DNA of 64,000 nucleotides from Bicyclus anynana (Eukaryota > Arthropoda > Insecta > Lepidoptera > Nymphalidae): NCBI RefSeq assembly GCF_947172395.1, contig NC_069104.1, forward strand, positions 4,305,355-4,369,354, in the 5' to 3' direction. Below are positions 19,512-29,562 of this stretch, one piece after another. A model generated the notes under the pieces. That model was not told the DNA's origin. It was given only the letters and a program-made list of their open reading frames with translations, and made no database searches. The position numbers and the translations under genes were made by a program. The stretch's first letter is position 1. Each line of letters starts with the position of its first letter.

Positions 19512-20140
19512 GACATTTTGTACTAGTAGATATGTTACGTGCCTGTTAAGTCACCTCAAAAAGTGTTCTAAACACAGATACTGCACTGGGTGACTGGGCG
19601 CAAACATGCAAAATTTTGTGTTTACTTACATTATTATTTATGTAGTTTTTACACTTCGTGAAATCACAACACGGCATTGTAGATAATATTTAGGTATTAA
19701 CTCAGACCAATTATAGAAGGACCTGTATCGCACTCATAGTCACGAACAAAATTGACTGTCATTTTCTGAGGAAAACAAGCTTAGATTTTGTATATATCTT
19801 ATACTAAATTAGAAGTTTTTGCCCGTTTTTTACACAATTCAATTACACAATAAGTTATTTTTACGGAGCTCTTTAACCGACGAACACGATTACAACTATT
19901 TAACATCGATTCTATAGAGACAGTTTTTATAATCGCATTAGATCGTTGATCATATACTTTGACAGAAAAGTAACGTCTAGGGAGGCAGGTCCTATACAAT
20001 AATTGGTCTCAGGGTATTAATATGCTCATAATATCTTTGGTTGAATGTACGGCTATGCGACTAAAAAAATTAAGCCAATTGGTTGTCTTTGTACGCCTTA
20101 GTTTTGACGCGCTAGTGCCATATCTAATATTGTAAAATCA
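19512..20140 (+). repeat. Repeat D, copy 2, split by a hAT-like MITE
   Basis: gacattttgtactagtag, acgtgcctgttaagtcacct, aacatgcaaaattttgtg, cggcattgtagataatattt, then after the insertion ggctatgcgactaaaaaa and gacgcgctagtgccatatct. Same order as copy 1 at 10000-10475. Confidence 0.6.
19701..20012. mobile_element. hAT-like MITE with exact 8-bp target-site duplication
   Basis: 312 bp with inverted ends ctcagaccaattat and, in reverse, ctgagaccaattat (13 of 14 identical). A second matched block ggacctg lies further in. Flanks are ggtattaa at 19693-19700 and 20013-20020, identical. The host sequence is repeat D, whose uninterrupted version keeps atatttaggtatta (10327 on). The minus-strand frame inside is not a gene. 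Confidence 0.75.
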
Positions 20141-20690
20141 TTGCCTATTATAAGTAAAATTATAGGCAAATGCGGATCAATATAATTATATGCCTAACAC
20201 CTATGTATGTAAGTATGCCTGTTTTAAATTGATCATTGCAAGATAGCTTTTTGTAGGTATTTCCTTAGAGAGAGTGCTAGACAATGTCTTGTTATAGAAG
20301 ATTGTTTTATTTTTACATGTAGACCTACACACGTCATGTACTTATCACATTCTAGCAATTTCAAGCTACGTAAGTAAATAGCCCATTACTTGTTTATTTA
20401 TTATTTTATTAATTTACCGCGTAGTAGCACTTTTCGACTAGACTATGACTACAATGGGTGTAAAAACACCGAGTTGCGAGCTCAAAACCAGGGTTCACCC
20501 AAAACCTTTTTCCCTGCGTGTACCCATATACTCACGAAATCTAAATGCACTGCGTTATTAACAAAAAAAAATACAGACACAACTAAGTCACCCGGGGTGT
20601 AAAATTGTACCATTGTATTCTAGGGTAAAATTATTTATAAGGGTTAAAATTTTATTTTTTATGTTCACCAAATCTAAATTATATAATTAT
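20141..20690. other. Unassigned spacer
   Basis: No family recognised. 20440-20530 (atgggtgtaaaaacaccgag, ctcaaaaccagggttcaccc) is less AT-rich but matches nothing else here. Confidence 0.35.
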
Positions 20691-20855
20691 AAACACGGCT
20701 AAAACTCACGTATAATAGGTCGGAGTATCAGTTTGGATCGTGCCGCGATGCAAGAACCAGCTCATGACTAAGGGCCCCGTATGGGTTCGAATCTAGTCGG
20801 GCATACTCCGACCTAATATCACGTGAGTTTTAGCCGTGTTTCATAATCAATTAAT
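20691..20855. mobile_element. Foldback element, copy 1, with tRNA-like core
   Basis: acacggctaaaactcacgt at the left is mirrored by acgtgagttttagccgtgt at the right, continuing inward with ggtcggagta/tactccgacc. The core holds ctcatgactaagggccccgt and gggttcgaatctagtcgggc, resembling a B-box promoter. The right flank cataatcaattaat also matches the left flank of the copy at 53831 in reverse, so the full element is longer. Confidence 0.65.
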
Positions 20856-20946
20856 ACGAATACTCACGATAGTTTAAATTCTAAAATAGCAAGAAATTTG
20901 GTCACCTCCTCCTGATCGAAATAAAAAAAGTTTCTTATTTTTTTAG

Positions 20947-21120
20947 GTTCGCGCACCGGCCCCAATGCCCCATAAAAATCCCATCAACAGGTGTTGTTGC
21001 CAGATTAAGGGAGGGTTGCAAATGCAAGGTTGAAGCGGTTGAGGTTTATTTTTGTGCGATCCCCTCGCTAAAGATACAAGGTTGCTTGGCTTAAAGAAAA
21101 TTGCGTATTGAAAGGACTTG
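20947..21120 (+). other. Exon-like block flanked by splice-type sites, coding doubtful
   Basis: A G+C-rich 174-bp block is preceded by tttcttatttttttag (pyrimidine tract plus AG) and followed by gtaagttttt. No reading frame is open throughout: frame 2 is open for about 50 codons, then stops. It could be a non-coding exon, or coincidence. Confidence 0.2.
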
Positions 21121-21172
21121 GTAAGTTTTTTAATACTTTTGTGAAGTCAAAATAATACACGCCGTCCAGGGT

Positions 21173-21699
21173 CAGGGTTTGTAGCCATGTGGCACGTCGA
21201 TTATCTTTCTACAAGCACTAACGCTTCAAAAATTAAAAAAAATGTCATTCCATTTTTTTATGCAAATAGGCTTGCGTTTGACCATGATCTAACCTGATGG
21301 TAAGTGTAGACTCAGTCTAAGATGGGACACGCTTGCCTAGAAGGTGCCTATTCACTCTTGTTTTGAAGATTCCCAAGTTATAAGATTCAGGAAACACAGA
21401 GTTGGGAAGGGTATTCCAAACCTTAGCCGTACGTATGAGTAAAGAAGACGCAAAGCGTTTTGTACGGGTCCTAGGGTCCTAGGTCCATCTACAACATAGG
21501 GATGAAAACCCACCCGATGCGTTGCGTTGGTAAAAAGGCGGAGCTGGTATGACGTCGAATAGCTAAATGTGTGAAACATTCACTATCGACAGGTTACTTG
21601 ATCAAGTTGTAGATCTGTTATTCAAATACATTTTATTAGTTTTCGAAGCTTTAGCGTTTGTATAAAGATAATCGACGCGCCACATGGCTACAGACCCAG
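21173..21699. mobile_element. MITE-P, copy 2, split by a LINE fragment
   Basis: The left end cagggtttgtagccatgtgg is mirrored at the right as gccacatggctacagaccca. The core tatcgacaggttacttgatc is right of the inserted LINE fragment (21258-21580). The terminus differs from copies 1 and 3 (tagcc preceded by gggtttg rather than ccccc). Confidence 0.75.
21258..21580 (-). pseudogene. Jockey-like LINE, C-terminal end and 3' UTR
   Basis: Minus-strand translation ends RTAKVWNTLPNSVFPESYNL then GIFKTRVNRHLLGKR, a C-terminal pattern common in Jockey/CR1-group LINE proteins, and stops at the tag of catcttag. A short duplicated gtcctagg causes a frame break upstream. The 3' UTR (catcttagactgag, cacttaccatcaggttagat) ends in poly(A), poly(T) on plus at 21252-21258. 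This UTR is closely similar to the tail of SINE2. Inserted into MITE-P. Confidence 0.7.
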
Positions 21700-21732
21700 T
21701 TTACGTATGCTCCTAAAAGTCCAAATTTGTCA

Positions 21733-21815
21733 ATGAGTAGTGAATTTACCACCGGTTCGAAAAGCTAGTTTTAGCGATAAGTGTCGTCAAGATGAGCAGA
21801 TTTGCTCCTTTTAAA
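21733..21815 (-). mobile_element. LINE-D 3' fragment, decayed
   Basis: taccaccggttcg and the following segment match LINE-D near 42329 and 57052, with strong divergence. Confidence 0.3.
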
Positions 21816-21913
21816 AATAGTAGAGATTGAGTCTTAGGGTAGTTTTTTCGTTATTTGGGAGATTATGAAATAATGTAAATCAAAATATAATAAACGTGGC
21901 ATGATAATTTACA

Positions 21914-22057
21914 CACGCAGAGAATTATCTTAATTCTCTGCGTGTGTGAAGTCTGCCAATCCGCATTGGGCCAGCGTGGTGGACTATTGGCCTAACCCCT
22001 CTCATTCTGAGAGGAGACTCGAGCTCAGCAGTGAGCCGAATATGGGTTGATGACGAC
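21914..22057 (+). mobile_element. 5'-truncated SINE1 with 11-bp target-site duplication
   Basis: gataatttaca at 21903-21913 and 22058-22068 flanks a SINE1 3' half. At its 5' border acacgcagagaatt is followed by atctt and the mirror aattctctgcgtgt, so the normal short SINE1 hairpin is extended. It ends ccgaatatgggttgatgacg. Confidence 0.88.
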
Positions 22058-22085
22058 GATAATTTACAATTTTTCACCAAATTTT

Positions 22086-22108
22086 CTAACAGAAGTCGCG
22101 TCCGCTAA
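22086..22108 (+). mobile_element. HelB 3' terminus remnant abutting HelA
   Basis: acagaagtcgcgtccgctaa is the HelB end. The next base starts the HelA element. Confidence 0.5.
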
Positions 22109-22297
22109 TCTATACTAATACTAAAAAGCTGGAGAGTTTGTTTGTTTGAACGCGCTAATTTCAGGAACTACTGGTCCGATTGGAAAAATTCTTTCAGTGT
22201 TAGATAGCCCATTGATCGAGGAAGGTTATAGGCTATATATTATCTTATTCTTACGGTAATGGGAACCACGCGGGTGAAACCGCGCGGCGTCAGCTAG
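22109..22297 (+). mobile_element. HelA Helitron-type element, complete
   Basis: TCTATACTAATACTAAAAAG at 22109 preceded by A. Hairpin cgcgggtgaaaccgcg, then gcgtcagCTAG at 22294-22297, followed by T. All Helitron hallmarks are present. Confidence 0.9.
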
Positions 22298-22616
22298 TCA
22301 TACTATACTTGTAATGATGTTAAAGAGTTTAAGATTTGTGGCCGTTTTAACGTGAAAGATGTCCTAATTCAGAACACATGCGTGTTACTCACCGCTAAAA
22401 GAACTTATAAATATCAGTCCTGGTAACCCTTACGTGAGTAAATCATAACGTGAAAAAAAGTCAACACAGATTAATAATAAGGTGTGATTTATTACTGCCG
22501 AATGCTACGCATATAACACGCGAGCGGGGCAAAGTTCAAGAGCATTTTCCTTTTTGAAGGCTTTACGTAAAGTAACAATCAATTTGATAAAATAGTGGTA
22601 GGTTGTTTATGAAACA

Positions 22617-22823
22617 CTAGCTGATGCCCGCGGCTTTCGCGTGGAATTCAGTTTTTCACAAATCCCTCGGGAACAACGGATTTTCCGGGATGAAAAGTAG
22701 CTTATGTGTTAATATAGAGTAAAATCTATTTCCATTCGAAATTTCAGGCAAATCGCTTCAATAGCCGTAGCGCAAAGGAGGAGCAAACATACACAAACTT
22801 TTGCCTTTTTATTATTAGTGTGA
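22617..22823 (-). mobile_element. HelB Helitron-type element
   Basis: CTAG at 22617-22620 followed by ctgatgcccgcggctttcgc, interior ttttccgggatgaaaagtag, 5' end in reverse ttattattagtgtga. Confidence 0.85.
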
Positions 22824-22870
22824 TTACAGTTAGATTAAGCCTTAATCAACTACGGTTAATTTCTGGTAAC

Positions 22871-22944
22871 ACCGGCTTGAAGGCGGTGCCAAAAAACAAA
22901 ATGAACTTTAACAGCCTGTTTAGCTTAGCACCGTCTTCAAGCCG
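22871..22944. repeat. Small inverted repeat
   Basis: accggcttgaaggcggtgcc is mirrored at 22928-22944 as gcaccgtcttcaagccg. The spacer is about 38 bp. Confidence 0.55.
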
Positions 22945-24304
22945 ATCAATAGAAAGAACATAGGTATGATGTTTTTTTTTCGTTTTTAAGAGTAATGCAT
23001 CTTAAAAGTTGGTTAATTTTTTTGTTAAAAAGTTTTTATGCACTATGTCGACGCGAGTGAGTCATTCGATAGGTCGGCTCGTGTCGTCATGAGCCGAGAT
23101 AGTACGAAATGTTCGGTGGTTAAACCTTTAGTTGGTTAATCCATCATGGATTCTATCCTATAGGATAGGATGAATAGAGAAGGATAGTTTTAGCTAGTTT
23201 TAAAAAACGTCTTTAGCCCTACATCCTTCGATTACAAGTCCGGGACTTTACTCAAGGTTATCCCATGCCATTCAAGGATTTATTGGTAAAATTCTTGATG
23301 GGATTAGATTAGATTAGTTAGACCTTGCAGACTTTCATTCATTATTAGTGTTTTGCCCTTTAAATCTGCTTCTGATGTCTTCTGACATATATTTTTTTAT
23401 TTATTTATTAGAAATTCCAACAATGACAGTAAAACATTATACTACAAATATTTTAGACGACTGCGTCCATCTTTTTCATTGACATTGCTGATGAAGATGA
23501 CGATTGAATAAATTAGTAGTTTTTCTATAGCTACTTTGAATGTGTTTTGGCAGTGTTGTAAACATATGATAGCGTATGAGAATGACCTTTCTCTTTCAGT
23601 CTTAGACCATTAAAAAGAAAGGACCAATAGGATAGGATAGAATCGATGTTTCATTGTTGTAATCGTTTTCGTCGTGTAAGTATTTCTACCATAATTTTAT
23701 CAAATTTGTAATAAAAACTATTTCTAAAAAGAATCGATTCTTTTGACGGAACAGCAAAAAATCGATCAAGTAATCGAACATTCTATATATATATTCTGTG
23801 GATAGTCTAAGCGATGTGTTGGTTAGTCTGTGTAAAAATTACGCATGTGTGTATTGCGAGTCAATTATATAGTTGTGTGTAGTTTATGGACACAGAATAT
23901 ACTTAATGGTGTTAAATGTTTTCTATGTGTGAGTTTACCTCGTCCCGCTCAAAAAACGACAGACTTTTGTTGGTGAATTTGGGTGCGAACCAGGTCCATT
24001 CTTTTTAATGGTCTAAGCTTTCGGTAGTTGCAAGTGACAATGGCGTATCAGTGACATCCTTTAGCAGCGTGGGAGGGTAAACACGGCGTGTTGTTCTACC
24101 GTATCGCTGAGATGGATGGCAGGTCAACGAACCCATTGATCTTGCGCTGCCGACTGTGATCTCTGATTGACTGCATATTAGGCGATAGATCACAGTTTAA
24201 ATGCCGCTTATTTGGTAAACTGTTTTGTACAACAAAGAGTTTAATATGGAATATTCTTTTTAGTATATGCCCATAAATGATGCTTTTGAAGTGTCAATAC
24301 ATTT
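22945..24304. other. Unassigned stretch with a 25-bp inverted repeat
   Basis: cttagaccattaaaaagaaa then ggacc (23601-23625) is mirrored at 23993-24017 (ggtccattctttttaatggt, then ctaag) with two mismatches, bounding about 417 bp. This could be an old TIR element. Elsewhere no repeat or gene was recognised. The minus frame at 24005-24193 has no recognisable motif. Confidence 0.4.
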
Positions 24305-24475
24305 GTCACTGCTGAGCTATCTCCTCTTAGAATGAGAGGAGTTAGGCTAATGGTCCACCACGCTAGCCCAATGCAGTTTCGCAGATTTTACACACGTAAA
24401 GAATTAAGAAAATTCTCAGGTGTGTAGGTTTCCTCACGGTGTTCTTTATTCACCGATATTTAATAGATATGTGCA
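24305..24475 (-). mobile_element. SINE1 3' half, diverged
   Basis: cactgctgagctatctcctc, ccaccacgctagcccaatgc and ttctcaggtgtgtaggtttc in reverse orientation. The head is absent. Confidence 0.8.
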
Positions 24476-24595
24476 CGAAATATTAAGCTGAGCTGTTAAT
24501 GCTTTTTATTTAGGGCTAAAGACAGACTATCACTATGTCAATAAAACTTAATTTGAATAAAACTGTATGCCTAAATTACCAGGATGTTAACTATT

Positions 24596-24903
24596 CGTCA
24601 TCACCCATATTCGGCTCACTGCTGAGCTCGAGTCTCCTCTCAGAATGAGAGGGGTTAGGCCAATAGTCCACCACGCTGGCCCAATGCGGATTGGCAGACT
24701 TCACACACGCAGAGAATGAAGATAATTCTCTGGTATGCAGGTTTCCTCACGATGTTTTCCTTCACCGATTGAGACACGGGATATTTAATTTCTTAAAATG
24801 CACACAACTGAAAAGTTGGAGGTGCATGCCCCGGACCGGATTCGAACCCACACCCTCCGGAATCGGAGGCAGAGGTCATATCCACTGGGCTATCACTGCT
24901 CCC
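24596..24903 (-). mobile_element. SINE1, full length
   Basis: One of the most complete copies. The tail side is gtcatcacccatattcggct, the body cacacgcagagaatgaagat, and the reverse B box ggattcgaacccacaccctc. The head ends gtcatatccactgggctatc. Confidence 0.92.
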
Positions 24904-25708
24904 TTGTTCCACTATATGAAACGTTATTAGATTCGTCTATTTTAGGTACAGAACAGATAAAGCGATAATGCTAAGTGTTTTAGATTTTGGAAGTGATAAA
25001 TTAAGGGGAATATTAATTCCTGAACAATATATTTTTTAATTTACATTAAATTAACATACTTTGTCTTTCTAATCAAATACTTTTTAATCTTTAGAAAAAT
25101 GTCAGTTTCCATCAAAATGGGTTCATAATACCTAGTATACCATACGTATTGCCATAATATGTGTTATACAAGACACCATCAAAATGAAAAAATACATATT
25201 ATTCTTGACTTAAGTATAACAAATTATGCCATGACACAAGTATGAATACTGATTTAAATAATAATTTCTCCTCAGAGACCCTTTTTACTTTAAGCTCTAA
25301 ACAATCGAGTAATTTCCAAAAAAAAACCACCCAAACTACGTCAAGAAACTTTCCTTGCAAACAACACGTGAATGAAGCGAAATTACCCTTTAAAGTGTCA
25401 TAAAACTGTCAAAGAGCTCTATTTCCGTGTTAACCACAAAAGTAAAGCCAAGCGAAAGCATCAAAAATATGGCATGCGAATTGATAACCAAAACAAACCT
25501 CCGCAAACCTGTAGTTAAGGCCAACGCGCACCATATGACCGTCAGTTGGGAACGATTCGCCGTGGCAGGTGGCGGACGTCAGAGTATAATCTGTGCATGA
25601 AAAACCTGCGAATATAATGCGGCCCTACTACAAAAAACATCGGAAATAGTAAGGATGGTTAGGCTTTGACTGCATGCAGTCCGGCCCCGACACGGTTTGG
25701 TTCTTGTT
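24904..25708. other. AT-rich then balanced unique sequence
   Basis: 24904-25290 is AT-rich. 25300-25690 is more balanced (caacgcgcaccatatgaccg, gtggcaggtggcggacgtca) and matches no repeat family in the window. Possible host sequence. No frame recognised. Confidence 0.35.
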
Positions 25709-25719
25709 GATCAAAATTC

Positions 25720-26000
25720 CGAGATAGCTCAGAGGATATGACCTCAGCCTCCGATTCCGGAGGGAGTGGGTTCGAATCCAGTTTTCAGTTGTGTGCATTT
25801 TAAGAAATTAAATATCACGAGTCTCAATCGGTGAAGGAAAACATCGTGAGGAAACCTGCATACCAGAGAATTATCTTAATTCTCTGCGTGTGTGAAGTCT
25901 GCCAATCCGCATTGGGCCAGCGTGGTGAACTATTGACCTAATTCTTCTCATTCTGAGAGGAGACTCGAGCTCAGCAGTGAGCCGAATACGGGTTGATGAC
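25720..26000 (+). mobile_element. SINE1 with 11-bp target-site duplication
   Basis: gatcaaaattc at 25709-25719 and 26001-26011. B box ggttcgaatccag. The normal ggggcatgcacctccaac is deleted. Tail gccgaatacgggttgatgac. It inserted exactly at the A-rich 3' end of the LINE-D copy that follows. Confidence 0.9.
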
Positions 26001-26007
26001 GATCAAA

Positions 26008-26190
26008 ATTCAAAATTCATTTATTTCAATTAGGCTCAGTTTACAAGCACTTTTGAAAGGTCAGGTTTATGTCATAATTTAATTTAATGTAATGGTGGTA
26101 ATAATAGTCGAAAACTTAAAATTAAAGTTATGAGGGTCTTCTCGAACCAAACGCACCTTGGTTCGAGAAGAGCCCACAACAAACTCAGCC
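26008..26190 (-). mobile_element. LINE-D 3' end
   Basis: Plus-strand aattcaaaattcatttattt, caattaggctcagtttacaa and gcactttt is the reversed LINE-D terminus. The middle ataatagtcgaaaactt and the outer part agagcccacaacaaactcag are shared with 33652 and 37352. A short open frame (26130 on) lies in it by chance. Confidence 0.75.
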
Positions 26191-26283
26191 AAGGATATGG
26201 ATCGGTACAGGAAGGAAGATCGATACAGAGTCATCTAAATTTTATATTTGAACGAGCAAAAAGTAGAAGAAGTCATCATCAAA

Positions 26284-26445
26284 TTGCCGACACCCCGCGG
26301 TTTCCAGCGTAGTTCCCGTTCCCGTAAGAACACGGCAATAAATATAGCCTATGACACTAACAAACGTGACTTGCTAGTAGTAACAATTTTTTTCAAAATC
26401 GCGGTTCAGTAGACCCAGAGATTACCTTCTACAAAACAACAAAAT
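26284..26445 (-). mobile_element. HelC Helitron-type element, CTAG end lost
   Basis: gccgacaccccgcggtttcc, cgttcccgtaagaacacggc and tgacttgctagtagtaac match the copies at 3410 and 34966. Confidence 0.65.
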
Positions 26446-26820
26446 TTTATTTAATATAATTTATTTATAATACGAGTGGTATAAATAGCTCAAATAGTAG
26501 ACCGGCATAAAGTCATCATCGTGTTAACACAAAGTTCCTAGATATTAAAAACGCAAAAATACACCGGATAAATAGAACTGGCAAAGTCTGGTAGAAAGTG
26601 CCTCAGTCAAAATCTCCTCCAATTTTACTATCGATCTACACGTATCCAATGAAATATGTAATGAAAATTAAAAAAAAAATACCAATTTGTAATTTACAGT
26701 ATATCATGCTTCTTGCCAAGTTCCTTTCTATGTTTTGCTTTAAGATCGAATTGATCTGTTTACCAAAGTCATCAGAATCGGTTCAGCTATTTAACCGTAA
26801 ATAAGACAAACAGACAGATT
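26446..26820. other. AT-rich spacer
   Basis: Only the segment tcagaatcggttcagctatt (26770 on) recalls a Helitron-type interior. Nothing else recognised. Confidence 0.35.
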
Positions 26821-27015
26821 TCATCATCATAATCTTCATAACAGCCTATGAACGTCCACTGTAGGACATAGGCTGTAGTTTGGATGGATTTTGTAGGGAC
26901 TTCCAAACATCATGATCCTGAGCCGCCTACATCCAGCAAATCCCTGCGACTCCGTTTTCTAGTGCGGGGTCGCCATTCCAGCATTTTGGGACCACAGCGT
27001 TTACCAACCCCAAGG
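26821..27015 (-). mobile_element. RTE-like LINE 3' end
   Basis: catcatcataatcttcataa tail, cctatgaacgtccactgtag, agccgcctacatccagcaaa and ggggtcgccattccagcatt, all in reverse. Frame decayed. Confidence 0.7.
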
Positions 27016-27381
27016 ACAGATTTAGTTTCGCATTTATAATATTAACATATAATAAATATTGCAACCGAACCGAGGAATCGCAAGTGCAGTCGAGGCCTTA
27101 AAGCGAGATAGGTTGTCTTTCCGTTTCCGTTTTATTGTAAAAAATGCGAGCATCTGGAGATTTTGTTCCCGCTTCCATGGGAAGGTTTTGTTTAGAAGCG
27201 TTTAGATGAGATTAGGATGTTGTGCATTGATTAAATCAATAGAACGATTCGCGTTCACAATAATGCGTTTGTGAACAGGCGGACGGATGTGACGTAACCA
27301 GGAAATCAAAAAGAACAGAAAAATGTTGGCCCTTTGTGACAGAGTTTGTCTGGGGAAGTACTAACGCCTTGTTGTTTTTAT
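27016..27381. other. Unique sequence, possible host origin
   Basis: 27060-27350 (gaggaatcgcaagtgcagtc, gattcgcgttcacaataatg) matches no repeat family and is not strongly AT-rich. No frame recognised. Confidence 0.3.
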
Positions 27382-27515
27382 TCAAGGCCAAGTTAGCCCT
27401 TGACTGCGCTCTTACCGATAAGTGACGATGCTTAGATGGAAGCCGATATTTTTTTTTTTACCCGGAATTTGAACCCTGGACCTCCTTGTAGTCCCAGCTA
27501 GCCACGGAACCAATG
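27382..27515 (-). mobile_element. SINE2 tail plus tRNA-like fragment
   Basis: aagttagcccttgactgcg and gataagtgacgatgcttaga are the SINE2 tail in reverse. After poly(T), aatttgaaccctggacctcc is a reverse B-box-like segment. Confidence 0.55.
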
Positions 27516-28013
27516 TGTCAGTCAAATAAATGTGTTAATAATTAAACGACAAAGACAATTACCATCACTTAGAAGGAAGGAGGCTTAACCCGTAACTTCC
27601 TACAACTAACCCTGGAATTCATAGTCGTGAAGTGAACAATCCCCCACAAACCAATATTCAGTATTCACCCAGGGGCTGACTATTGAATCATCCTTCATTG
27701 CATTTCATAAACAAACTACTGGAGAGCCCCTAGGTGACTGGAGTTTCAAGCAAATGTTGTCTATGATTTTACATTAGATCTTTGAAAATTCTGTGACACA
27801 ACCACAGAGAGACGTATTTTGTTAATTCTTTGACATTTTACAAAATAATTGAGTTTCTAATATTTTCATTTACTTTTTGTTTTTATTTATCGTAGTAAAA
27901 TTTAATTCGTTCAAGTGTACAATAGATCAATTTTATCAAAAAGTTTCTTTCTCACAAGAAGGAGTTGTTAGAAAAATATTGAAGTTATGTGGACGAACAT
28001 GATCATATACAAA

Positions 28014-28303
28014 ATTATCAGCCGATGGACGTCCACTGCTGGACATAGCCGTCTTGCATGGACTTTCAAACACAACGGTCTCGAGCCGCCAGCGTCCAGC
28101 GGCTCCCTGCAACCCGCTTGATGCCCTCGGTCCACCGAGTGGGGGTTCGACCAACACTGCGATTTCATCGGCTCTTCGAACTATGTGGCCTGCCCATTGC
28201 CACTTCAGCTTCACGACTCGCTGTGCTACCTATGTCAGTGACTTTGGTTTGTCTGCGGATCTCCTCATTTGTGAAACGATCACGCAGAGAAATCCCAAGC
28301 GTA
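28014..28303 (-). mobile_element. RTE-like LINE 3' end (unit 1)
   Basis: Minus-strand KLKWQWAGHIVRRADEIAV matches the RTE C-terminal motif. The 3' end is cagccgatggacgtccactg in reverse. Internally deleted and frameshifted. The same fragment lies at 30844-31133. Confidence 0.8.
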
Positions 28304-29302
28304 CTATTTACTATATAAGTAGTTTGATATTTCATACTTTTGTAATGTGGAATCCTACTTGAAATAAAAAAATATTGTAAAAGGAAATTTGTTTATTTTA
28401 CTCAAAACCACCTATAAATACCTGAAATAATTACAAGTAGGTACTATTATGCTGTATTTTCTTACAATTTATTGTAAGTGCAGTAAATAAATATAAGTGT
28501 AGCTTATCCTTAGGAATAGTGGTAAAATTGCATTTCACAAAGCTTTAGATCACATAATATTATATATTTAGGAGGTAGGCTTGGCCCGGTAATGGGCTGA
28601 TAATAATGAACCACACAGTACTTATTGCAATTCTAAAATCAAACCTATATCCTTTTGATACAAAGTTTAATTAATAACAACAATAAATACATAATTTACA
28701 TTTATCTTATTGTTATTATTGTATATTTTTATAGGGCCAGACTTAAATGAAAAATGCAGAAGTAAACATTTAATAATTATCTTTATTAAAGATGTGAATC
28801 AATAAATTTCATTCAATTAAGATTTGTATACATTTTCTATTGTTATGGACTTCAAAGTGAGTGACCACCTTACAACATACTGCACTCACTCCTACTACCT
28901 CTATATTAAATGCTGCTGACTTTTCAAGGTATGCGGGTCTTCCAATTACTGTGATCTGAAAACTCGGATTTTCAAGGACCAAAGTATTCTCAGTATTCTT
29001 GGTAAAACAGTATTCTCAGAGCTCATCACTGCTATTCCCTGCCATGATAGCTGGTTTCTTTAAATCTGTGTATAGGGTCCTCCGGGGTTGTTTATATGTA
29101 TACCTATGTGTGACATCAATACAGCTTGACTTTTGGCATTTATGTTATTTCATAGAATGCTTGATGGACTGCACGTACAGTCTGAAAATAAACATTATGT
29201 TAGTTACATTTATGTAGGTTATATATTTCCTAAATCAAAACTAGATAGGTATACCTAACATTTATATAGGTTAGATTACAAACAAACAAACTAATTAAAT
29301 TC
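28304..29302. other. Body of the duplicated unit, unassigned
   Basis: About 1 kb of mostly AT-rich sequence with no identifiable family. It contains aggaggtaggcttggcccgg and ggtcctccggggttgttt. Small frames (28999-29217) are identical in both units but show no known domain. The same sequence lies at 31134-32132. Confidence 0.4.
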
Positions 29303-29562
29303 TTCATCATGAGTATGTTAAGCATGAGTCTCCTCTCAGAATGAGAGGGATAAGGTCCACCACTCTGGCCCAATGTGAATTGGCAGACTTCACACATGTA
29401 GAGACAATGTTTTTCCTTCACCGTATGAGACATGTGATATACATTTAAATTCATAAAATGCACATAACTGAAATGATTTGGAGGTGCATGTTTCAGACAG
29501 CATTTGAACCTACACCCTCCGAATAGAAGGCAGAGGTCATATCAACTGGGCTATATGGATTT
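29303..29562 (-). mobile_element. SINE1, diverged (unit 1)
   Basis: gagtctcctctcagaatgag, cccaatgtgaattggcagac and the head in reverse, catttgaacctacaccctcc. The copy in unit 2 is at 32133-32392. Confidence 0.8.

Noticed and set aside
24005..24193. 62-residue minus-strand frame
   Set aside because: No recognisable motif, and it partly overlaps the right arm of an inverted repeat.
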